The notes under the pieces were generated by a model. That model searched no databases, was not told the DNA's origin, and saw only the letters and a list, made by a program, of their open reading frames with translations. From positions 124,001 to 188,000 of the IMG/VR virus record IMGVR_UViG_3300027770_000026: a DNA stretch of 64,000 nucleotides; one strand, given 5' to 3'. Shown one piece after another: positions 48,253-59,300 of the stretch. Origin of the DNA: a virus. The first letter of the stretch is position 1. The number at the start of each line of letters is the position of its first letter. A program made the position numbers and the translations under genes.

Positions 48253-49586
48253 TGGTTATCCGCCTGTTCCGTGTAAACTAGCTTTTCGCCTGTTAGCTTT
48301 TCTAACAAACGAGCCATCTTAAGCATGTCTACGTTAATCTTTTTGCCGCCACGTTGACTGTAATACGACCAAGCCATTGGCTCACTTGGACCTTCTGGGA
48401 TCAGACTAAAGTTGTGGGGCGATATCTGTGTGTCGTTTCCAGCAGAGTCCATAACAAACATTTCGCCACCGCTGACATAAAATAATGCAGCACCTGCTAC
48501 GCCTGCGGAGGGGATAACACCGTCAAATATGACCAAGCTGTTTTCTGCACCACTTGGGCTTGTTGTTCCGCCGATCAATATGTTACCGTTTGTTGGTCTA
48601 AGAACAATTGCGCCAGTTGATCTAGTATTAGCTACTATAATGTCAGTGCCTGATATGCTAATGGTAGCAGATCCGATTGAACCTATAGTTAGACCCGAGT
48701 TACTCACTGATGTAAAGCCGGTATTAGTTCTAACTACACCCGACACATCTAGTGCTGCTACGGGATCAGTCTTGTTAATGCCAACATAACCCGATGAACT
48801 GGTTAAGCCAACGCCTGCAACTGTTAGTACTTTATTGGCTTGTCCCGAACTTGCTTTAGCTTCTAGGTATACAACGCCGCTATTCTCGGTATTTGCAAGT
48901 GTTACTGAACCAGTTGCTGTTTTAATTGCACCTTGTGCAGTATCACCAATTAAGAATCCGTTATTGTTTGTGAGATATAATTGTGCAGTGGATGGCATTG
49001 TCATGCCAATTACTACATCGCTAAATCCAGTCTCGCCATCTGCCGTATATGCATCCTCGCTGAATGCGGCAACGCGAGAATTACCAACATACATGCTGAT
49101 AATTTCGTGTGATCCAGGCGAAGGTTGCGTATCTGCTGCAGTATCGTGTTCTAATCCGTTTTTACCTAAGCCTGGATCTGCTAGTGGGCCAATTAGTCTT
49201 GCGGATGCTGTTATGTCTGTCCCTTGACTCTTGACATACAATTGTCCAGTTGAGGAATTAAGCCAAAAGTCACCCTGCTTCCAGTATGCTGTAGGTTCTG
49301 TAGTAGAAACGTATGGGCCGCCAACTTCTTTGAAGCGAGAGCCATCATAAACTTTAAGTTTAGCAACTGTGGACGTCTTGTCGTACCAAAGCTGTCCTGT
49401 TATGGGCTTTGTTGGGGAGCTAGTATTCGCAAAGTTTTCTAGCAGCTTTACAAAATTCTGATTCTGAGCTAATCCAAAACTGAAATAGTTTTTACCTATC
49501 AGCGTTAGGTCAGTTGTATTATCCGCGGTACTATCTGCTACTGAAACTAGCGTAGTACCGTCGGTTTTTGTAATTAAATAGGCCAT
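48249..49586 (-). CDS. tail fibre-like virion protein
   Basis: 445 residues from the ATG at 49586. The N-terminal 140 residues repeat the attachment domain of the two genes downstream (YLITKTDGTTLVSV, LIGKNYFSFG, GQLWYDKTSTVAKLKVYDG, GDFWLNSSTGQLYVK). The middle is beta-stranded with phrases like GYVGINKTDPVAALDVSG, typical of fibre shafts. The C-terminus has a short helical end (KINVDMLKMARLLEKLTGEKLVY). An AATAAATA promoter lies 22 bases upstream with AAGGA in the leader. The stop overlaps the next ATG by four bases. Confidence 0.75.
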   Translation of the reverse strand: MAYLITKTDGTTLVSVADSTADNTTDLTLIGKNYFSFGLAQNQNFVKLLENFANTSSPTKPITGQLWYDKTSTVAKLKVYDGSRFKEVGGPYVSTTEPTAYWKQGDFWLNSSTGQLYVKSQGTDITASARLIGPLADPGLGKNGLEHDTAADTQPSPGSHEIISMYVGNSRVAAFSEDAYTADGETGFSDVVIGMTMPSTAQLYLTNNNGFLIGDTAQGAIKTATGSVTLANTENSGVVYLEAKASSGQANKVLTVAGVGLTSSSGYVGINKTDPVAALDVSGVVRTNTGFTSVSNSGLTIGSIGSATISISGTDIIVANTRSTGAIVLRPTNGNILIGGTTSPSGAENSLVIFDGVIPSAGVAGAALFYVSGGEMFVMDSAGNDTQISPHNFSLIPEGPSEPMAWSYYSQRGGKKINVDMLKMARLLEKLTGEKLVYTEQADNQ

Positions 49587-49608
49587 TACGTTAAATTCCT
49601 TATCCAAC

Positions 49609-49616
49609 TATTTATT
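49609..49616 (-). promoter_or_regulatory. late-type promoter (AATAAATA) of fibre operon
   Basis: AATAAATA on the minus strand upstream of the ATG at 49586; the operon 43017-49586 has no other clear promoter. Confidence 0.5.
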
Positions 49617-49654
49617 GCAGTTGGACCAAAAGCCCTAACGCAATCTACAGCCAG

Positions 49655-50242
49655 TTATACAGTCTCTGTAAATGTTGTGAAGCTTTGAATTCGTAGGGTG
49701 TAATCCACCTGAATAATACGATTCAAACTCTTCTGAACGGGGTGGAATACAACATGGGTAATCAAACGCTTGTTTGTGCCCGTGTTATCGTCCCAACACT
49801 TTAGTCCCAATTCGTCAAACACATAGTCACTAGTACTGGTTGCGTTGTCAAATGCTTCTTGCCCAAGAGGCTCGCCGTAGTCTAGTGTGCAAGTAACTAC
49901 GATATCAGTATACTTCTTGCCTACAGTGTGGCGAACTTCCAAACGATTACGTGCAGGATCAGTATTGAGCCCGTTGTTGTCGTTTACAGTCTTGTAATAA
50001 GTTTCATTATGCAGTCCTGCACTTTGATTCAGCGTGTTTGGGGCTAGGTATGTGATAATTCCCGTGCTGTCGATGGTTGTCCCACCGTTGCCAAACGCCA
50101 TTTCTTGAATGAACCCATGTCCGCGATCTGCTAGTGCATTAGCCATAGCAATTGAAATGTTTTCATAATGGATAGCGTTGTCCTTATCCACTAGTATAAT
50201 GCCAGTCTCTGGCTCCCAAATCTTAATATGTCCCTGAATCAT
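49655..50242 (-). CDS. tail/baseplate-region virion protein, unknown family
   Basis: 195 residues. The start MIQGHIKIWEPETGIILVDKDNAIHYENISIAMANALAD leads into a compact alpha/beta protein (FIQEMAFGNGG, NETYYKTV, RLEVRHTVGKKYTDIVVTCTLDYGEP, THVVFHPVQKSLNRIIQVDYTLRIQ). Similar proteins accompany giant virion proteins in aquatic T4-like phages as I recall; the exact role is not known to me. The preceding tiny gene encodes a copy of its first beta hairpin. Its ATG is one base after that gene's stop. Confidence 0.65.
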   Translation of the reverse strand: MIQGHIKIWEPETGIILVDKDNAIHYENISIAMANALADRGHGFIQEMAFGNGGTTIDSTGIITYLAPNTLNQSAGLHNETYYKTVNDNNGLNTDPARNRLEVRHTVGKKYTDIVVTCTLDYGEPLGQEAFDNATSTSDYVFDELGLKCWDDNTGTNKRLITHVVFHPVQKSLNRIIQVDYTLRIQSFTTFTETV

Positions 50243-50243
50243 G

Positions 50244-50381
50244 TTATTCTGACCTCTGTTCTACTAAAACTTCACCAGTTTCTGCATCGATTATCTTAAG
50301 TTTGCCCGAAAATAGCAGTCCTGCTGCATCATTTGGTGCTTGCTTATCCTCGCTTGCGGGTAGGTTAGTATCGTTATTCAT
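50244..50381 (-). CDS. 45-residue protein, mini-paralogue of the next gene's N-terminus
   Basis: A short gene filling the gap between the giant gene and 49655-50242. The product MNNDTNLPASEDKQAP... ends in LLFSGKLKIIDAETGEVLVEQRSE. The part GKLKIIDAETGEVLV parallels GHIKIWEPETGIILV at the start of the downstream protein, so one is probably a duplicated piece of the other. The stop is one base before the next ATG (TAACATG). Its own ATG lies five bases after CATAAATA and has no ribosome binding site. A competing or capping subunit is one possibility; function unknown. Confidence 0.6.
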   Translation of the reverse strand: MNNDTNLPASEDKQAPNDAAGLLFSGKLKIIDAETGEVLVEQRSE

Positions 50382-50386
50382 ACGTG

Positions 50387-50394
50387 TATTTATG
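50387..50394 (-). promoter_or_regulatory. late-type promoter (CATAAATA), leaderless geometry
   Basis: CATAAATA then CACGT then the ATG at 50381. The box overlaps the TAA stop codon of the giant gene. Confidence 0.5.
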
Positions 50395-53300
50395 ATATGT
50401 CAAATACCGTAGTTTTTTCTCTAATAAAGATAGCCCATTGAGTATCAGTATCAGCCATGCTAGACGTTGGGTCTGTTACATCATACCAGTTATAAGCTTG
50501 CTTGATTGCAAGTACAACTCGTAGCCCACTCTTAGGTGCTTCGTTAAACGTAACCTGATAGTACGATCCTGCGCTTTGATCCACTGTATAGCCTGATGTC
50601 ATCTTTTTACCAGCTACGTATACTAGCACCGAGTCCGTATCATGTTCGGAAGTAGTCAGTAGTAATGGCAGCGCAAAAGACACAGTGGCTCCGTTTGCAG
50701 AGTATGTTTCGCTATTCATGTACTCGGATGCGGGTAACTGATTTCTGTAGCTCATGTCCACTGCAAGTGTACCTACGCGATGATTTCCTGCGCCGGTGCC
50801 TTTCGTTGCTCTTCTCAAACGACTAATGTAGTCTGACCCTTTCTCCCAGTATTCAATTCGTTCCTTGCCAATCATTACTACGCCCGGACGATTGATTAGC
50901 GGGGACGGTGCAACAAGTGCAGAAGCATTAGTTAGATAAATTCTGTCACTGGCTGTAGTAACTGCTTGAGAAACTGTTGTTGAGTTTTCCAATGGTAATC
51001 TGTATGCACTCAGGCTGCCCATCATATCTTTGAATACCCTAAAGCCTATTGTTGAGCTAGTAGTTGATGTTCCTGCAAAGTAGTGAACAACAATTACGTC
51101 ATTGTCGTCAATGCCGCCTGCAATATTCACTATTCTATTGGATTCGGCTTGTAAGTACCATCCTACGACAGGAGCAATGTATACTCCGTTCTTGTATACT
51201 TGTACACGGTTAACTGCAATAATATCATCGCTCAGAACAATCTGTCCGCGAGAATAGAAGTTTGCAAGTTGTTGCTGTGTTGGACTTAATCCAATTCCGT
51301 ATATGCCATATCCTTGATACTGAATGTGCAGTGTATTATCAATGCCAAACACTTCTGTTCTGATACCGGTTAGCGCAGTGTCGTTATACGTTGTAACTAG
51401 TATTTTAGTATTAGTAGAACCGTCGTCTACCATTGATGTCAGTGTTAAGGTGCTACCTTGTACATAGTAATCGCCGCTTGGTAATACTGTTATAGTAACT
51501 ACATCGTTTAGTGCGGGTGTAGCCGTCAACGTAACAACGCCTGAACTGTAACTGCTAATAGATACTATTTGGCCGTTAACTGTTGCTTGAATATCGCCCG
51601 CTACTAGTCCCGCAATATTAAAGTTTGGGCATACTGGTATGTTAAATTGAGCAGTTGCTCCGGTGCCTAGTGCGTATGCTGTTGCAGGCGGGGTTAAACG
51701 TAAGCCTGCTTCTGCACCTTCTGCAACAGCATATGCAATTGTACTAGTGCTCAATGGGGCTGGCGCGCCAGATGGATTTGTTATTGTATAATTCAATGAT
51801 CCATTAATAAAAATTGATTCTACAAAACTTTCTGTGTAGTTTTTGAGATCAACCGGTACACCTGCTACTGTGAGGTATGAAACAATTCTAATTACTGCCC
51901 CAATTGCAGGAGCAGGACTAATAGTTACTAATACATCATTTTCATAAGGAGCTGAATCGCTTGCAAAGGTATGTGCGGTCTTTATTCCATCAACTACAAC
52001 AATACATTGACGCAATGGATTATCAAGTCCTACTCCGGTTACTCGAAACACTTCGCTAGATCCGTTACCTACAAAGTTTTGAACTTGTTCTACGCTTGGC
52101 CCATTATCGTTTGTTACTACAGCAGTGATAATGCTGTTTGCTGCAGGTGCCGTATTAAATTGTAACTCTGCATTTATTTGTCCCAATATGTTAGAGTAAT
52201 CAATAATATATGCAACACCTGGATCCTGTACCAGTCCGTTAACAAATACTGTTATATTATCGACACTACTTGGTACTGGGTTGAGCGCAAAATACGTAGT
52301 TGTTCCGTTTCCTGATATTGTTTGGATACTAATATTCTGATTTTGTGACTCAGCTGTGAATACCTTAACATCCAATGCGTCAAACACTTGCCCCGACACT
52401 AGTTCTTCTGTGCTTGGTGTCGTATCTGGTCCAATGAAGCTGCCGCCCGAATTAGAAACTTCAGCAGATGGGTCGTAACCGCTAGACGACGCAAATCGTC
52501 CACCAGATTGATATGTGTCATACCCGCCTAATTCTACTAAGTTGCCGTACGGGTCTAGTTCCCAATTGTCAAAATCAACAGAATCAAATCCACGCGCCTG
52601 ACTTGCAAAGCCTGGTCCAGTTGAGAATTTAGGACTTACAATCTTAGTCTGATCGTAATCTGCTCCTAACAACAATGGCAGTAACGGAGGATTCAATATC
52701 AACGATATAGTTGTATTGTTACTTGGTGCTGTTGCAAAGTTTATGGTCATCTCGCTTGGATACACCGTGTAATCGCTTGGCTCTACTAGAATATCGCCCA
52801 ATGCAACCTGCATTAATTCTTCGTACATGAAGTCTTGTGGCAGGTCAAATGTAGTGGTTACGCCGTCGCCAATATGTGTTTGAATAATTCTTTCTGGTAT
52901 GCCGGCTTGTCCAGGTTGCGGATCGTAGAATGCTGCAATTCTATCGGCTGCATGCCAATCGTCAAATCCTGGATTATCCTGTGCAGGATCGCGTGTTTCC
53001 GGATAAAGAATATCTGCTGTTCCCTTAACACGGTCAAATCTCATTCCAGTTTTAAACATTCTAACTGGAGTCTTACCTAGTACTGCATATGCTCTTGCGC
53101 CCGATCCATGTCCGGGCAAGCTAACGATTTCTACTGTTGGGGGAGTCAGATATCCCTCGCCTTCGTCTACTACTATGATTTGACGAATTGCATCAAGATT
53201 TACTACACCTGGGCCGCCTGCTACGTTTGCAAGCACATCACCTGGCAAGTCTGTAGTATCAATTGAACTGTCCTTAATTGCTTGCTGATCCAACCATAGC

Positions 53301-56300
53301 TTTCTAGCAGAGAAATAATTATCCGCACCTAATGTTTCAAACGATTGTGCAAATCCTAAATTTACTGCGTAAGCACTAGCAAGTCTGACGTTTCCTTCTA
53401 GTACAGTTTTACCGCCTGTTAACTTAATTGTTGGCGCAATGTCGTATCCAGTACCACCGTCAGCTACTACGATTGCAACTACGCTGTATCCTCGGTTATC
53501 TCTGTAACTGCGCCATGGCCATTCATTTTCAAATCTGCTTGCTTGCTCCGGGTCGTCAACTACACTTGTTTCATAGTGGTTATCAACTAGATGAGGAGGG
53601 CAGTCAAAGTCTGTTGTCAGACTACCAAACACGTCCTTGCCCGAGTATACAGAAGTGTATTCTCGTATCTTAGTATGATAAGGTTTGACTTCTGTAATAT
53701 ACTTTTCTAAGCTGTCGTCTATGTCTAGCGCGTACACAGGACGTTCTGCAAGTTCAGCAACAAAGTGTTTGACTTTAATGAAGCTACTCTTGAATGCCCA
53801 GTCTAGCTGACGCTGTTCAACTAATGCATGACGGACCATACGGAAAAACCAGCTGTTCCACAAATACTTGTATTCATTTACAAATACGTTGTCACGCATT
53901 GCTGTCAGAATGTTTCTAAGTTCAATGGTAGGCTCAGAGTCAAATACTGCACTGTCAAACGAACTTGTATCAAATGACATTGATGTATTGAAATCTGCTG
54001 CAGTGATGTCTAGCTTAATAGTGCCGTTTTCCAGTGCCATTATGGTGGTATCACCTGTTGAATCCTTACGCAGAACTCTCCAGTAGCCCGGACCCAATAC
54101 TTTAACATTAGTATCTACATAATTGCTGTCCTGAAACTCTTGCTCAGTAGCAAGTGTTACTGCTGCGATTGATCCCTCGGGATAGTCTGTAGAATAATAA
54201 TCAAGTCGCGACCAATAGCGTGTTGTATCGTATTTCTGTACACGTGATAGCATTAAGTTTGTGCCGTCCCACATATAGATCGTCCACAAATTTTTACGTG
54301 TCTCGTCGCTTTCAACTAGCAACAAATATCCTGCAGGTTTTGCCAGCAAGTCGCTAACAATAATATCTGCGTATGTAGGAACAGATTCGTCCCAGTTTTG
54401 ATACTCGGTAGTAAGTGTTGTTGAGCCATCGTCAAACGTTGTATCACCTGTGTCGATTGTTAAGTCTTGAACTTCCATGATCAATGGCTGTGGATCAGAC
54501 TGATTCATTGTGCCTAGATCAACATCTTCAACAATGATAGATGCTAGATATTCATTTAGATATTCTGCGCAAACTTCAATTGCCCCTACACGGTCGTTAA
54601 ACATTGTCTGACGTGGACGAATCTTAACGCCCAGTCGCTTGTGCGCAGCTAGTTCAACATCTGGTACATTATTTCCTGCTAGGTCACGCCCCGTCAGGCT
54701 GTCGACCATCTTGTTAACAAGTGAAGTTGGCGGTGCAACGTTATCGCCTTCGCTTAACAATGTCCATTCTACGTGACGTGGGCTATTTTGCTCAACTCGC
54801 AGAACTTCAATTTGTAGAATTTGTTCGCCGTCTACTAAATTATCACGCAAGTTTTGAGTAACAACTCCGGCACTGCCCGCAGCAGCTACCCATTGGTATG
54901 GGCCATTAGTTAATGCTGTTGCGATGCTTGCTACACTCAGTGTTTTCTTACTTGACTGCGAGATAGACTGCTTGCCCGCAACCCAGAAGTAGTATCGGAA
55001 CACCGTAGCGCCGTTGCTGTCTGTTGTAACTTTGGTATTATACGGCTGCAGTCCGCCCAGTGGAGGTGTACCCATTGACGGAGTCATACCATTGACATTG
55101 TACGCTGACGGCACTGTGGTGCTTTCAATCCATTCACATACAGTAATAGTACTGCCTGGGAATAATTGACCCCAGTTCTTTATCTTGTACGATAAGTCGC
55201 CTTGTTCATACCATAACCATACTGCAGTTGAATTATCCCACCATGTAGTTCCAACTTTTTCTTCTGCCCAGAAAGTATTTCCGGGCGAATTCTCTTGATA
55301 GATAGATGGGTCAATTGATAATGTATAATCAACATTGATCATAGCTTCACTGTCGTGTAGATCCTTTAGCGGATCCCATAAAGATAAGAACTCAATAACC
55401 TGATCTTGTACTGGATCGTAGCTGAGTGCGCGATTAATTAGTTTAGTATCAACCACTTGCTCTTGTTGTGTTTCTGCAGCCCATCCGTCTTGCGTATTAT
55501 CGTATTCGTATATCTTGCCGCGAACTGACCAAGGACTTGCAATGATAACTGTATCGTTTACTTCCGATAGTGCTGAACCAAATCCTGTAGTAGAATCATC
55601 TACTGCACTAATAGGATTGAATACAGATCCTTCCCACACATACTGTGTACTATATAAACTCGAACCCGGTGCTGCGCCGTAACGACTGTGCAATCCAAAG
55701 CTTTCTACTGCACCGTATCCAATGATTACATCTGTAAATGTAGTGTCGTTGGCATCAAAAGTTGTTGTACTGCTATCCAGTATTAACTTCCATACATATG
55801 GTGCAGTTGGGTTGCCTACTAGTAGCTTGCCGCTGGTTGTAAACTTAACAGTTTTACCAAACAAGTTTAATCCGTTAGTGTTTGGTCCAGTTAGTACCTG
55901 TGTTAACGACGCAGTTCCTGATGTTGCACTAAAGTCGTAGATTCTAACAATACCGTCAGACACTAGTGTATCAAATGTAGTGTCGCCTGTATCAATGATT
56001 GTGCCAAACGTATCGTAAGTAGTGAATCTTGATCCCACTGCCACACGTACATTTTCACCAACTGTAGTAATGTCAATTGGGTGCTGCGACTTAATGGGGA
56101 TACTTGTAGTCCCTGTTACGATCGCATTTATGTCTTGTGTTAGAATACCGTTCTCGTCAATAGTATACACATAAATGTGGCCATTACCTGCAGTATCTAG
56201 TATTGCTACCTTGTTAGAGTCTGCGGCCATTACAATACCAGTACCTGTTGCTGTTTGTGTAACAGGCGCTAGTTGTATGCTGTATGTATCAGTTGCTGCA

Positions 56301-59300
56301 GCAGAGCCTGTGTATGCAGTGTGTGTGCCCAAACCTACTACAGGAGTAGTAAGATCTTCGTCAATATATAAACTTACAGCAAAGTTATCAATCTTTTCTA
56401 CATAGAATGTACCGCCGTTAATAGCATTGCTGTTTGACTGTACAACTCCTGTTACACCTGTGATAGTAATTGCTTGTTTGTCACTAAGTCCGTGATAGAG
56501 ATTTAGTGCAATTGTTCCAGCTGCTGTTGCAGTCTTAGATAGTGTAATTCTGTTTACGCCCGGAGTATAATCTTCTTCTATATTAATAATGACTGTGTTA
56601 CTTTGAACACCGGTACCTGATACTTGTGTACCAATCTGTACGCCTGCAACAGAACTAGCTGTTGTCACGTATGCACTTGATACGGAAGTAGTGCATGCTG
56701 CAATACCAAATGTCATGTCAATTGGGTCAGGGTACGAATTAACTGTTATATTTTTAACAGGTAATGTAAAGTTACCATACTTCAATTTGTAAATTGTAGC
56801 TTCGCCGGGTGAACCAATTAGCATTAGCGTATCGCTTACACGGGCAAGTGTTGTGCCAAACTTAGCACTGGTTATACCCACAGGAGCGTCAATGGTATAT
56901 CCCAATGTCCAGTCGCCTGTTGGTCCTCTGTTCCAAACTTGTACAGAGCCGTACTCTGTACCAATTATACTATTAGCAGGGCACCCAATAATTAGAGTTT
57001 CGCTGTCCAAGTGTGATATTGAATAACCAAATTCACATGCTGCACTTACGTCCGATGTACTACCGCGTAGTCTATCAACATATGCTAGATCGCCGCCTGC
57101 TTCTGAGCGTTCAAAAATTAATACTGCCTGATCGGTTTGCCCGCCGGCAGCAGTTGCTTCTGCTCTTGCTGCAGTCCAAATAATTGAACGATATGTCCAT
57201 GCGTGTACCCTGGATCCAGTAACTGAATAGTTAGAAGTTGGGGCAGTTAGCCCAGCTGGTTGCGGGCCCACTAGCCATGGATCTTGTTTCTTTAGAACTG
57301 CCCATCCGCCATCGTATGCATCGATCCATAGACGATCGCCTACTTCACTTTCGTACACACGAACTGCAGAGTCTATGTGACTTGAATACGCTACACCTGC
57401 TGCAGTATATGTATTATAAGCCTGTGAGTTTACGGGAATTGTTAGTGCTTGATCGTCGTACAACGAAATCTTATTTGTGCTTACATATTTTGCGTAGTAA
57501 ACTTTGCCGTTAAGTTCAGCCATTCCCGCAATACGATCAATAATTAAACGTTCGCCGCCAATATATGAATGATCGTTGGCAAATGTTAGCACCACTGGGT
57601 TAGTGTTAGTTGCTGCAGTAATAACGTTAAATTCTACTGAATTAAAATTATTGTACTGGACTGGTAGTAACTTAACAATGAAGGCACTAAAGGTATCACC
57701 CTCGTTCAATCCGGTACCGTTAACTATTGTAAAGCTAGTAGTAGATTCAACAGTTTGTACAACTTGATATCCGTTTATACCTGGTACAGGTTGTAGTTGC
57801 CCTGGAGCAGATACCTCGGAGTATGTCAAATCGTCTAGAGTGACTAGCCAGATATCTTCATTTTCTGCAAGATCAAGCTTGCTGTCCAATGACACTACAT
57901 CATTAGCTAGTATTGTTATATTAAATGGGCCAAAACGCTTAGTCTTGTAGATGGCCGAATCAGTTAGTGCTGTTTGTGCAACCCAAATAATTGTGCCATT
58001 TTTGTTCATCAGACTTGCATTGATGTTTGATAGTTGATCGTGCGATAGCACTGTTGCATCAACCTGATCTATTCTTGCATAGCCTGCATATTTTTGTTTG
58101 AATTTTGCTGTAGTCAGCGGGAAGATGCTTCCGCTAACACGTTCGCCTTGATCAAGAATTTTGTCTGCAGGTATTCCTACAACATTACGTTCGTAAGATG
58201 TTGCGTTATCTAGATCTAGTGCTATCTTAGAAAATTCTAAATCGTTTGAGTCTAGTAGTAATTCAACTTCGTCTGTGTTATCTGCTAGACCAAATTCGCC
58301 AATACGGAATGCCCATTCGTCTTTGATATCAACTGACAATTCACTGTTAGGATTAATGCCGCGTAGTAACTTGGTTACTGCTTGCTCTGTACCCTTTTGC
58401 GTAATCATGCCTTGATAGAACTTAAACTGAGATTCGTCATCTACTAATAATGACTGTAGATAATCTCTTGGCTGGAATCCAATCAAGTGACGAGCATAAG
58501 AACTAACGTCGCTTGTAATCTGATCAACACTGAGGTCATAGAACTGTTCAAGACGCGCAGCCATTGATTCTAAGTTTGGCTGCAGGAACTTCTTAGGTTG
58601 CTTTGCCAGCTTCTTCCACTTAGAATAATCAAATATATCACCACTGTTATGCACAGTTGTTGTTATGTATACTGTGGTGCTAATCTTAACAAGATCGCCA
58701 TTTCTGTAATCTGTGTAACTCTGCCAATCGTTGATGTTAGCTTGATCTAGGGTGAAGCCTGGTGCAAACAGTTTACCATTCCAACTATTGCTCTTACTTC
58801 CCTTAATCTTTAAACGTTCTTGTCTTGCGCCAGTTGTTGAATCAAATACGATATCACTGAAATCAGTCTTATCGTCAAACACAACCAAATGGTCAAACTC
58901 GCTTATAACTGCTTTTAGCAAGTAGATTGAGCGATCTGCTGTAACAGACGATACTGTGATTAGGTCAAAGTTTCTGTCTACTGCAATGCTGTTTGCACGT
59001 AGTGGTGTACCGTTTTGATCCAACACGCCGTTAGGATCCGAATATACTCCGTACAGTGGGTCAAGGTCACCTTGCGGGACATACATCTGCACAAACTGAC
59101 TTGCAGGGCTTAGTGTTAACGACGACCCGTTGTTCCAGTTCTGTAGACTCCAAAATAGGAATTCTCTACCAGATAGTATCCAATTGCGAATTGAGCCTAG
59201 GTCATTGTCGAACTGATCAAATACAAATCCTTGATTTTCTAGATAACGTCCGTATGCAATTATAAAGTCAAATACTTCTTGCGCAGTTGAAAAGACGGTT

